From NCBI RefSeq assembly GCF_003726095.1, contig NZ_CP026031.1:1178001-1242000 (forward strand): 64,000 bases of DNA. Reading direction: 5' to 3'. The first letter of the stretch is position 1, and each line of letters opens with the position of its first letter. Position numbers and translations under genes: made by a program. Shown piece after piece: positions 34,270 through 42,337 of the stretch. The notes beneath the pieces are model-generated. The model saw only the letters and a program-made list of their open reading frames with translations. It was not told the DNA's origin and made no database searches. The stretch is from Niallia circulans (GTDB lineage Bacteria; Bacillota; Bacilli; Bacillales; Cytobacillaceae).

Positions 34270-35094
34270 TTAAGAAATATACAACGGAAAACAGATACTC
34301 ATAGTTGTACCTTTGTCCTGTAAACTCCAGACTTTCATCTTTCCATCATATTTCTCAATTAGTTGTTTACATACATATAGTCCCATGCCTGTTCCGTTTT
34401 TTTTAGTTGTTTGCAGTGGTGTAAATAAGTTGTTTAATTGTGCTTTCGGTATTCCGCAGCCATTGTCTTTAATCTCAATAACTAATTGATTTTTTTGTTT
34501 TCTTGTGACAATTGCTACTTCTTTTGGAACAGATGAAAGATTTGCTTCTGTAGCTTCAAAAGCATTTTTCACTATATTAACAAACACCTGTGTGAAATGG
34601 TGTTTAGTGCCTTTACATAAAAGTTCATCTCTAGAAAATTTCGTTATTAGATTTATGTCTTTTAAATTAGCTTCACATTTAAAAATAGGTATTAAATTTA
34701 GGAGTAATTCGTTTATAGATAATGGAGTAATATCGTCTCCTTGTGTTTTCGAAAGTGTTAAAAAGTTTGTGATTAGCTCATTTGCTCGTGCTAATTCTCC
34801 CAGAGCGATAGCAGTGTACTGGTGAATAAGTTCGACATTATTTGTTTGCTTTATTAATTGAAGGAAGCCACTTACAGTAGTTAATGGATTACGCACTTCA
34901 TGTGTAATACTAGTAACCATTTTAGCGATATTTTCACTGTAAGTGGTGGAAAGGGACAGTGATTGCAAACTATCAGTTAGTGCTTCCATGGTTGCTGATT
35001 GTTCTTGCAGCTTTGCCTCCACACGCTTCCATTTATTGATAAAACATTGAAAAGTTGCCTCGGGTTCATGAAAAGATGTAGTTGGTAAGGTCAT
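34270..35094 (-). CDS. Soluble histidine kinase without sensor domain
   Basis: This 274-residue kinase has a short coiled N-terminus (residues 15-45), a dimerisation/phosphoacceptor domain with His65 in SITHEVRNPLTT, and a complete HATPase with N box NIVKNAFEAT, G1 DNGCGIP, and G2 GTGMGLYVC. This resembles the catalytic cores of the sporulation kinases. No membrane span, PAS domain or cognate response regulator is adjacent, so it is an orphan kinase. Input must come through the N-terminal helix or partners. It could feed a phosphorelay, which is an inference. Confidence 0.85.
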   Translation of the reverse strand: MTLPTTSFHEPEATFQCFINKWKRVEAKLQEQSATMEALTDSLQSLSLSTTYSENIAKMVTSITHEVRNPLTTVSGFLQLIKQTNNVELIHQYTAIALGELARANELITNFLTLSKTQGDDITPLSINELLLNLIPIFKCEANLKDINLITKFSRDELLCKGTKHHFTQVFVNIVKNAFEATEANLSSVPKEVAIVTRKQKNQLVIEIKDNGCGIPKAQLNNLFTPLQTTKKNGTGMGLYVCKQLIEKYDGKMKVWSLQDKGTTMSICFPLYIS

Positions 35095-35171
35095 TTCGCA
35101 TTCGCTCCTTTAACAATTATAGTAAAAGGTATGACGAAATAAATCATTTTATGTCAAATAAATATTCGACC

Positions 35172-35205
35172 AAGAAAAAAAGACCATAATCGGTCTTTTT
35201 TTCTT
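35172..35205 (-). terminator. Terminator of plsY
   Basis: AAGAAAAAAAGACC pairs with GGTCTTTTTTTCTT around ATAATC. The stem overlaps the plsY stop codon, and the minus strand ends in a T run. Confidence 0.8.
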
Positions 35206-35806
35206 ATAACCAGTTTACTTTTGGCTCTGTTTTATTAATAATTCTTTTAATATTCGCTCGATGTCTATAGACAACAAAAATAGTAAGAATCGCCAAGATG
35301 ATAATGAGTAATTTATCTTCCCATAGAATAAAGGAATATATTAAACCTGCCAAACCAGCAACCATAGAGGACAGCGAAACATATTTTGATAAATAGAGGG
35401 AAATAAAAAAGACCGCAACAATAATCAGGAATAAGATAGGTTCGTGTCCAAGAAGAATTCCTGCTGAAGTAGCAACTGCTTTTCCTCCCTTAAAACCTGC
35501 GAAAATGGGATACATATGGCCAATAACAGCAAATACTCCAATTATAAGTGGATTTATATCCATTTCCACATTCCAAATAAGTGTGACCAACAGTGGAAGG
35601 ACTGTTGCAATCGTTCCTTTCAGTATATCGGAGATTGTAACAGCAAAGCCTGCTTTTTTTCCAAGAACGCGAAATGTATTTGTACCACCTAAATTTCCAC
35701 TGCCATGTTCTCGTATATCTATATTGTAAAAGGATTTGCCTATTATTAGTCCAGAAGGAATAGATCCAATTAAATAAGCGAGTATAATTAAAAGTCCAAT
35801 AATCAA
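35204..35806 (-). CDS. plsY: Acyl-phosphate glycerol-3-phosphate acyltransferase
   Basis: This 200-residue membrane enzyme transfers acyl groups from acyl-phosphate to glycerol-3-phosphate to make lysophosphatidate. Signature motifs are [24 protein letters not shown], and [12 protein letters not shown], with five to six membrane spans. The open frame extends to a GTG at 35824, but AAGGAG lies inside that extension nine bases before a TTG at 35806, and TTG gives the N-terminus expected from B. subtilis PlsY (YneS). It follows the yne gene order of B. subtilis; parE and parC are not next to it here. Confidence 0.93.
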   Translation of the reverse strand: MIIGLLIILAYLIGSIPSGLIIGKSFYNIDIREHGSGNLGGTNTFRVLGKKAGFAVTISDILKGTIATVLPLLVTLIWNVEMDINPLIIGVFAVIGHMYPIFAGFKGGKAVATSAGILLGHEPILFLIIVAVFFISLYLSKYVSLSSMVAGLAGLIYSFILWEDKLLIIILAILTIFVVYRHRANIKRIINKTEPKVNWL

Positions 35807-35966
35807 TTTCGTATTCTCCTTCACGTATGTATACTATTTGCCTTTATATTGTACCATGTAATTGCTAAAACTCATCATTTTTTCAAAAAAATAATCTATA
35901 TATCTTGCCATTAAAGGTAAAAACTAAAGGAATACAAGCTGAAATTTGGTGAGAAGAGGGGAAGAG

Positions 35967-37394
35967 ATGAAACGAATATTCTTTCTTCTATTTATTATTT
36001 TTATCATGTTTTATAGTGGTACCATTTATCATCATTTGAAAAAGCCACTGCCTAAAGGGTTGTCTATAGAAGGTGTTATTCATCAGGTAAAGGATGTTGA
36101 ACTATTAATAGATATAACCTACAAAAACAATAAAAAAAACAGAATGGTTCAACATGAAATAATTAATTCTATGTTAAAGGAAGTAGAGAAGGCAAATGAA
36201 TTTATCATAATTGATATGTTTTTATTTAATAATGATACAAATGAAGACCAACAATATCCAAAGATAGTAGAAAAATTTACAGAAGCGTTAATTAAGAAAA
36301 AGCAAGAAAACCCAATGATAAATATTATTTTTATAACGGATAAAATTAATACTGTGTACGATTCGTATCCGTCAGAAGAATTTAAACAATTAAAAGAAAA
36401 CGGAGTGAAAGTGATTGAAACTGAGCTGAACGATTTGCGAGATTCTAATCCACTTTACTCTGGCTTTTGGCGTATGTTTGGACAGTGGGTAAAAACAAGA
36501 GGAAATGGACATCTGCCAAATTTTCTTGCAAAAAGCGCTCCAAAAGTTTCAGCTATATCCTATTTAGAGTTACTAAACATAAAAGCAAATCATCGTAAAG
36601 TTATGATTACTGAAAATACAGCAATTATCTCGAGTGGTAATATTCATAATGCAAGCGGTTATCATTCAAATGTTGCCTTTAAATTGCATGGGAATATCCT
36701 TAACGAATTGCTGAAAAGTGAGGAGAGTGCAGCAAGATTAAGTGAACCGATTGATTTGCCGAGAATAAAAGAACAAGCTGAAACAAAAAATACTAATGTG
36801 AAAATTCAATTATTAACAGAAGGAAAAATTGGTAAGCATATACTACAAGAAATTAAAAATACCCAAAAAAGTGAAGTTATTTGGATTGGCATGCTCTATT
36901 TAGCAGATCAAAAAGTAATCAAGGAAATAAAGGCAGCTGCCAAAAGAGATGTAAAGATATATATAATATTAGACCCAAATCAAAATGCATTTGGCAATAA
37001 AAAAACAGGCTTACCCAATATCCCCGTTGTAGCTGAACTAAGAAAAGCAAAAGCCGCAAACAACATTCACATTAAATGGTATAACGCAGGAAAAGAGCAA
37101 TTTCACCCGAAACTCTTATATATAGAAAGATTGAAAGCTAGAGAAAGCACCATTATAAGCGGCTCAGCCAATCTTACGCAAAGAAATCTTTATGACTTTA
37201 ATTTGGAGACAGATATAAAAATTATCGCGAGACAAAAAGAAAAAATTATGAGAGATACAAAGAGGTATTTCCAAAAATTATGGGAAAATGAGCAGGCTGA
37301 TTTTACAAAAGAAGTTGATAGGCAAAAAAACTTCCCCATTTTTCGCTATATTATTTATCGTTTGCAAAGGATGCTAGGCTTTACGACTTATTAA
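35967..37394 (+). CDS. Phospholipase D-like protein with variant HKD motifs
   Basis: This is about 475 residues with an N-terminal membrane anchor (residues 2-20) and two PLD half-domains. The motifs read NHRKVMITE and FHPKLLYIE, each HxKx4E instead of HxKx4D, and are followed by SSGN and SGSANLT. Cardiolipin synthases and PLD enzymes use the same His/Lys geometry, so a phosphodiesterase or phosphatidyltransferase role at the membrane is plausible. The Asp to Glu change in both copies is unusual. ATG 35967 is preferred over GTG 35946 because AGAGGGGAAG precedes it. Confidence 0.82.
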   Translation: MKRIFFLLFIIFIMFYSGTIYHHLKKPLPKGLSIEGVIHQVKDVELLIDITYKNNKKNRMVQHEIINSMLKEVEKANEFIIIDMFLFNNDTNEDQQYPKIVEKFTEALIKKKQENPMINIIFITDKINTVYDSYPSEEFKQLKENGVKVIETELNDLRDSNPLYSGFWRMFGQWVKTRGNGHLPNFLAKSAPKVSAISYLELLNIKANHRKVMITENTAIISSGNIHNASGYHSNVAFKLHGNILNELLKSEESAARLSEPIDLPRIKEQAETKNTNVKIQLLTEGKIGKHILQEIKNTQKSEVIWIGMLYLADQKVIKEIKAAAKRDVKIYIILDPNQNAFGNKKTGLPNIPVVAELRKAKAANNIHIKWYNAGKEQFHPKLLYIERLKARESTIISGSANLTQRNLYDFNLETDIKIIARQKEKIMRDTKRYFQKLWENEQADFTKEVDRQKNFPIFRYIIYRLQRMLGFTTY

Positions 37395-37455
37395 ATTAAT
37401 TAATAATTTCTGATCCTTTTCAAATACTAATATTACGGAAACGGAGGGAAAGATA

Positions 37456-38463
37456 ATGAATAAAAAAGATATATTAACCTCATCAGAGCTTGCAACATTA
37501 TGGATGACTTATCAAGAAAAAACAATGTTTCTTCGATTTGTTGAATATTTCCATGCTGTTAATGAAGACAAGAAAGAGAAGAACTTCTATGAAAGTCATC
37601 TCACCAAGTTAGCAAAAGAAATAAAGAAAATTGAAGCAATATTGACAGCGGAAGGAGCTATTATTCCGCATGGGTTTTCTGACCAAGATGTGAATAAACA
37701 AGCACCGCCTTTATTTCAGCCAACTTTCGCCTTGCAAATCGTAAGAATGCTCGCAGAAATAGGCATGGGACTACACGCTTTACATTTAGCAAGATCTTAT
37801 CGAAAGGATATAATTCGTTTATACCAAGATTTATCTGTTACAACCCAGCATTGTTATGAAGAATGTACTGAACTGCTAATAGATAAAGGAGCCTTAAGCC
37901 GCCCGCCTCAAGTCGCAATGCCTGAACAAGTAGAAGTGGTTGTTAGTACGGAATATTTGAAAGGTACAAACATATTAGGTGATAAAAGAGTTTTAAATAC
38001 GGTAGAGGTTTCTTTTCTCTATCAATCAATTGAAAGCAATAGTATTGGGCAACAATTAATAACTGGATTCGCTCAAGTAACAAAAGATCCTGAGTTAAAA
38101 AAATTCTTTACACAAGGTAAAGAACTTTCCAAAAAAATAATTGCGAAACTTTCAAAGAAATTAACGGATGATGATATACAAGTTCCATTAGGGTGGGTTG
38201 GTAGTCCAACGCTTTCTACGATTGCTCCATTTTCCGATAAATTAATGCTTTATTGTATAAGTTTATTTTGTAGTTTTGGACTTGGCAGCAATGCCATTGG
38301 TACGACCTTTAGCTTGCGCAAAGATTTGTCAGCAACCTTTATTCCTCTTATTGCGAAGATTTATGATTATGGAGTACAAGGGGCGGAGTTAATGGCTGAA
38401 AAAGGATATACAGAAGAGCCGCCAGCAATGGAGAATCGTCAAAATTTAATAAACAGAAAATAG
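37456..38463 (+). CDS. DUF3231-family protein
   Basis: This 335-residue protein is built of two related helical halves (about 1-165 and 170-330). Each half contains a LLFxxI/GFAQVTKDPELKKFF-type helix-loop pattern reminiscent of four-helix ferritin-like bundles. The C-terminal SLRKDLSATFIPLIAKIYDYGVQGAELMAEKGY with YTEEPP is typical of DUF3231 proteins of Bacilli, many of which are annotated as spore-associated. No metal-ligand set can be claimed. Start ATG after ACGGAGGG. Confidence 0.8.
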   Translation: MNKKDILTSSELATLWMTYQEKTMFLRFVEYFHAVNEDKKEKNFYESHLTKLAKEIKKIEAILTAEGAIIPHGFSDQDVNKQAPPLFQPTFALQIVRMLAEIGMGLHALHLARSYRKDIIRLYQDLSVTTQHCYEECTELLIDKGALSRPPQVAMPEQVEVVVSTEYLKGTNILGDKRVLNTVEVSFLYQSIESNSIGQQLITGFAQVTKDPELKKFFTQGKELSKKIIAKLSKKLTDDDIQVPLGWVGSPTLSTIAPFSDKLMLYCISLFCSFGLGSNAIGTTFSLRKDLSATFIPLIAKIYDYGVQGAELMAEKGYTEEPPAMENRQNLINRK

Positions 38464-38565
38464 TTCTTTCCTATTTAAAGGGAATGGCATTTTACTTATC
38501 AGTATATAGAAATAGTGCTATGATATACCATATAGATGATCTTGTTAAAGGGAGATGGCGCTATA

Positions 38566-39714
38566 GTGACTGGATTTTTCAGTTTGGAAAAAGATTTAGC
38601 ACAAAAAATAAATAAACTTAAGGAAATGAGCAGGGGATTCTCAGAAAGAGCAAAGGAAATAGATGAAAGTGCATCTTTTCCTTTTGATAATGTTAAAGAA
38701 TTACAGGAATCAGGTTACACAAGTTTAACCATACCAAAAGAGTTTGGCGGTCAAGAAATTTCTTTATATGAAATGGTAAGACTACAAGAAGTGATTGCCC
38801 AAGGTGATGGGTCTACTGCTTTATCCATCGGTTGGCACATGGGAATCGTAAGAAATATCCAAGAAGCAAATTGGAATAAAGATACATTAAGAGAGATATA
38901 TGAGAAATTATTAACTGGCTCCTTAATAAATGGAGCTGCGACAGAACCGCAAACTGGTAGTCCCACTAGAGGTGGAAAACCTCATACAACCGCTGAAAAA
39001 AAGGGCGAGGATTGGGTTATAAATGGTCATAAAACCTTTACAACAATGTCTCCTGTTTTAGATTATTTTCTTGTAACAGCATCCATAAAAGATACAGATA
39101 ATGTAGGGAATTTCTTAATACCTAAAGAGTGCAGAGGCATTCGTATTGAAAACACATGGGATAGCATTGCTTTAAGAGGAACAGGAAGCAATGATGTTTA
39201 TTTTGAAAATGTGGAAATTCCAGCTCGTTATTTTGTTGAAAAATTAGATAGTCGAAAAAAAATCAATCCATGGCTTCTGCATATTCCGGCATGTTATTTA
39301 GGAATCGCCGGTGCTGCACAAAAAGAAGCAGTTACTTTTGCGAAAAACTATTCTCCAAATAGTATTAAAGGAACAATCAGCGATATTCCGAGTGTAAGAT
39401 CTAAAATAGGAGACATAGAGTTAAAAATGCAAACGGCTAAACACTTTCTATATTCTGTAAGTAAAAAATGGGATGAAGCAAATAAAGAGCAACAATCCCA
39501 TATGCAGCCAGAATTAAGTGCTGTTAAGTTAGTAGCCACGAATACTGCCATTGAAGTGGTAGATATGGCAATGCGCATCGTCGGCGCCCGCAGTCTTTCT
39601 GCAAAAAGTCCGCTTCAACGCTATTACCGAGATGTACGCGCAGGCTTACATAACCCACCAATGGATGATATGACACTTGATCAGCTGGCGCAAAAGTCTA
39701 TTAATGAATATTAA
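38566..39714 (+). CDS. Acyl-CoA dehydrogenase-fold flavoprotein, YdbM/DszC-like
   Basis: This is about 382 residues with the full acyl-CoA dehydrogenase fold: an N-terminal helical domain, a beta domain around GSPTRGGKP, FTTMSPVLDYFLV and LRGTGSNDVYFENVEIP, and a C-terminal helical domain ending RYYRDVRAGLHNPPMDDM. The usual catalytic Glu of a YEGT-type motif is absent, and the alternative Glu site in the PWLLHIPACYLGIA helix is also not acidic. This matches the branch of FMN-dependent monooxygenases such as DszC/SfnB and Bacillus YdbM better than true dehydrogenases. GTG 38566 is chosen because AAAGGGAG lies about 11 bases upstream; ATG 38536 has none. Confidence 0.83.
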   Translation: MTGFFSLEKDLAQKINKLKEMSRGFSERAKEIDESASFPFDNVKELQESGYTSLTIPKEFGGQEISLYEMVRLQEVIAQGDGSTALSIGWHMGIVRNIQEANWNKDTLREIYEKLLTGSLINGAATEPQTGSPTRGGKPHTTAEKKGEDWVINGHKTFTTMSPVLDYFLVTASIKDTDNVGNFLIPKECRGIRIENTWDSIALRGTGSNDVYFENVEIPARYFVEKLDSRKKINPWLLHIPACYLGIAGAAQKEAVTFAKNYSPNSIKGTISDIPSVRSKIGDIELKMQTAKHFLYSVSKKWDEANKEQQSHMQPELSAVKLVATNTAIEVVDMAMRIVGARSLSAKSPLQRYYRDVRAGLHNPPMDDMTLDQLAQKSINEY

Positions 39715-39805
39715 ATAATATTTCAAAAGGAATTTTTGAAAAAAACTTATCTATCATCGGAGTCGAGCGTATTAGGAAACAACGGATGTTTGTTTTGGAA
39801 ATAGA

Positions 39806-39837
39806 TGGTGGCTGGAATACTACTATCCCAGCCACCA
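39806..39837. repeat. Inverted repeat, possible weak terminator
   Basis: TGGTGGCTGG pairs with CCAGCCACCA (39806-39815 with 39828-39837) around a 12-nt loop. Neither side has a good T tract. It could serve the small minus-strand ORF that ends at 39849. Confidence 0.5.
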
Positions 39838-39848
39838 CAAACATATGT

Positions 39849-40073
39849 TTAGCTAACTTTTTTCCTGTCAACCTTTATTCTATACGTCTGATAAAGGCGT
39901 AGAAAATAATTTTCTATTTTAAACGCACCATTTATGTATCTTTTTAATCCAATCACTACCAATTCCTCTATCAAAATTAAACCAAGGAATGCAAAAATGA
40001 AAATACTCAATAAAAATCCCTCCTTCAGCAAGCTTATAACTTCTATTTCTATTCCTTTTTTTTCGAAAATCAA
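39849..40073 (-). CDS. Small putative membrane protein
   Basis: A 74-codon TTG-start frame has one strong hydrophobic span (LLSIFIFAFLGLILIEELVVIGL) and a basic C-terminus. There is no convincing Shine-Dalgarno. A hairpin just after its stop and its isolation on this strand are weak support. Confidence 0.35.
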   Translation of the reverse strand: MIFEKKGIEIEVISLLKEGFLLSIFIFAFLGLILIEELVVIGLKRYINGAFKIENYFLRLYQTYRIKVDRKKVS

Positions 40074-40295
40074 AACAATGGACTATCATAAAATAATATG
40101 AACATCTATCTTTTTAAGAACATAAATATAAATAGTAAATTCCAATAAAAAAGTAGTGCGAAACCATTGAAAAATATAGAAGAATAACGCATAATCATAT
40201 CTTGAATAATCGTTTTTAAGAATTTTAAACACATTTATAAAAAAGTGCTTTACCTATATAAGGATATAAAATAAACATATAAAGGGAGATGGAAG

Positions 40296-41165
40296 ATGAA
40301 AATAAGAGTTTCTGCCGTACAATACAAATTAGAAAACATTAAGTCATTTGAAGAATTTGCTAAACAATGTGAGCATTATGTTCGAACAGCACTTGAATTT
40401 GGTGCAGAATTTGTGTTATTTCCTGAATTTTTTACAACACAGCTTTTATCCATGGGAGATGAAAATAACGCTTTAACAATTAATGAGCTTCCAGGATTTA
40501 CGGAGCAATATCAGGAATTATTCAGATCATTTGCTGTGCAAACGGGAATGCATATTATCGGTGGAACTCATGTCATTCGCAAAGAAGATAAATTATATAA
40601 TGTAGCGCATTTGTTTTATCCAGATGGAAGAATAGAAGAACAAGCAAAGCTTCATATCACACCTACAGAGGAATATGAATGGAATATGGAAAAAGGAGAC
40701 TCCTTCCGTATTTTTGATACAGAGAAAGGAAAAATTGCCATTCTAACTTGTTATGATATTGAATTTCCAGAAATTGTCCGTATGGCAAAAGCAGCAGGAG
40801 CAGATGTGATTTTTTGTCCTTCTTGTACAGATGATCGTCATGGTTTTCATCGTGTTCGCTATACTTGTCATGCAAGAGCCATTGAAAATCAAGTATATGT
40901 AGTTGTAACAGGAACAATTGGAAGCTTAACGAATGTGGATTTTATGCGAGCCAACTTTGGGCAGGCAGCAGTCATTACTCCTAATGATATCCCATTCCCC
41001 CCACAAGGAATTCTCGTTGAAGGGGAATTAAATAATGATATGATTGTAACAGCAGATTTAGATCTTTCCTTATTATATGAAGTAAGAGAAAAAGGTTCTG
41101 TCACAACATGGAGAGATAGAAGAACAGATCTTTATCCAGACTGGAATTCGACTGTGGAAGGATGA
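40296..41165 (+). CDS. Carbon-nitrogen hydrolase (nitrilase superfamily), YhcX C-half-like
   Basis: This 289-residue amidohydrolase has the Glu-Lys-Cys triad: Glu44 in LFPEFF, Lys118 in EQAKLHITP, and Cys152 in LTCYDIEFPE. It cleaves a carbon-nitrogen amide bond; the substrate is unknown. Seven bases later comes a GNAT gene that resembles the N-terminal half of B. subtilis YhcX, a single protein with GNAT and nitrilase parts. The two genes therefore encode the two halves separately and in reversed order, and the products probably act together. Start ATG after AAGGGAG. Confidence 0.92.
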   Translation: MKIRVSAVQYKLENIKSFEEFAKQCEHYVRTALEFGAEFVLFPEFFTTQLLSMGDENNALTINELPGFTEQYQELFRSFAVQTGMHIIGGTHVIRKEDKLYNVAHLFYPDGRIEEQAKLHITPTEEYEWNMEKGDSFRIFDTEKGKIAILTCYDIEFPEIVRMAKAAGADVIFCPSCTDDRHGFHRVRYTCHARAIENQVYVVVTGTIGSLTNVDFMRANFGQAAVITPNDIPFPPQGILVEGELNNDMIVTADLDLSLLYEVREKGSVTTWRDRRTDLYPDWNSTVEG

Positions 41166-41172
41166 TTACTGC

Positions 41173-41841
41173 ATGATCTTTAGTGAGTTTTTTCTTTATG
41201 ATGAGGAAAAACCGATTCGATGTACGGTCCGAAATTATCAAGAAAAGGATTTTAACGAACTAATGGCTATTCAAGCAGAATGTTTTCCTGCCCCGTTTCC
41301 AGAAGATCTCTGGTGGAACGATGAACAATTAGCAAATCATCTTGCTTATTTCCCACAAGGGGCAATCTGTGTGGAAGTGGAGGGAGAACTTGCTGGATCA
41401 TTAACAAGTCTCCGTACAATTTATGATCCTGAACATTCCCAGCACACATGGGGGAAAATAACCGATAATGGCTATATTACCACACATGATGAGAATGGAA
41501 ATGCCTTATATGTAGTCGATATTAGTATCCGGCCAAAATATCGTAAGCTCGGTTTAGGTAAAGTGCTAATACAAAGTGCCTATTATTTAGTTATACACTT
41601 AGGCATAGAGCGATTGCTTGGTGGTGGAAGAATGCCAGGTTACAGAAAAGTGGCCGACAAACTTTCTCCCGCAAAATATTTAGACTATGTGATGGCAGGT
41701 AAATTGCAAGACCCTGTTCTAACGTTTTTACTGCGATGCGGAAGAACGCCAGTAACGATATTGTCTAACTACTTGGACGATGAAGATTCTTTAAATTATG
41801 CCGTATTAATGGAATGGAAAAATCCCTTTCAAAACATATAA
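41173..41841 (+). CDS. GNAT-family protein, YhcX N-half-like
   Basis: This 222-residue protein has an acetyl-CoA motif in VVDISIRPKYRKLGLGKVLIQSAYYL. Distinctive blocks are HTWGKITDNGYITTHDENGN, LGGGRMPGYRKVADKLSP, DPVLTFLLRCG and YAVLMEWKNP, which I recognise from the N-terminal domain of YhcX-type bifunctional proteins. It follows the nitrilase gene by 7 bp, so they form an operon, ended by a long terminator. The start is a plain ATG with GAAGGATGA upstream. The acceptor is unknown. Confidence 0.88.
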   Translation: MIFSEFFLYDEEKPIRCTVRNYQEKDFNELMAIQAECFPAPFPEDLWWNDEQLANHLAYFPQGAICVEVEGELAGSLTSLRTIYDPEHSQHTWGKITDNGYITTHDENGNALYVVDISIRPKYRKLGLGKVLIQSAYYLVIHLGIERLLGGGRMPGYRKVADKLSPAKYLDYVMAGKLQDPVLTFLLRCGRTPVTILSNYLDDEDSLNYAVLMEWKNPFQNI

Positions 41842-41847
41842 AACAGC

Positions 41848-41918
41848 GAATGTCTTATTTGATCTTCGAGGAGTGAATAGATTACTCCTCTTAAGATCGA
41901 GTGAGACATTTTTTATTA
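41848..41918 (+). terminator. Long terminator hairpin after the nitrilase-GNAT operon
   Basis: AATGTCT/AGACATT, GATCTT/AAGATC and GAGGAGT/ACTCCTC pair successively along one long stem, followed by TTTTTT. Confidence 0.85.
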
Positions 41919-42040
41919 TTTAAGGTATTCGGATTATGGTTGAGATTTCCTACTTAAAAGAAAACACCTAACATTAATCGGATAATAGTCACAATTTCCC
42001 CATTCATATAGAAAATCTCATAAAAAATATCCTCTAACTA

Positions 42041-42071
42041 TTGACACTTACGTTGCGTAATTCTTTACAGT
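42041..42071 (+). promoter_or_regulatory. MerR-type promoter/operator
   Basis: TTGACA (42041-42046) and TACAGT (42066-42071) are 19 bp apart. A perfect dyad TTACG-TTG-CGTAA (42048-42060) fills the spacer. A stretched spacer with a centred dyad is the mark of MerR-family activated promoters (TipA/Mta-like). No merR gene is in the window. Confidence 0.6.
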
Positions 42072-42095
42072 AGCAGTTGAAGGAGGTACAAAAAG

Positions 42096-42330
42096 ATGGA
42101 TAGGAGAGTAAAAGGAGTAGCTGAAGCGGGATATAATTTTCAATAAACTTGCACCCTTTGTGATCTATCTCCCGAATCTAAAAAAATATAAGTAAAATTA
42201 AAGAATGGTATGACTTTTTTAATGAAAAACTTGCCAAATACTATCCTGTTCCCTTTATGGATAGACAATCCATATTAACGATTTACCGAAAAACTTTGAT
42301 AAATATGGTATTCAGATAAGCAAAAAAGGT
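42096..42330 (+). pseudogene. Decayed ORF downstream of the MerR-type promoter
   Basis: GGAGGTA precedes ATG 42096. The frame reads MDRRVKGVAEAGYNFQ, then a TAA, then continues in frame as TCTLCDLSPESKK before shifting. A second frame continues as KIKEWYDFFNEKLAKYYPVP, and a third as FDKYGIQISKKGG. One nonsense and two frameshift changes would be needed to restore a gene of about 75 codons. The protein is not recognised. Confidence 0.5.
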
Positions 42331-42337
42331 GGTAGCA

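Noticed and set aside
35807-35824. Six-residue extension of PlsY from GTG
   Set aside because: The AAGGAG ribosome site lies inside the extension, so TTG 35806 is the likely start.
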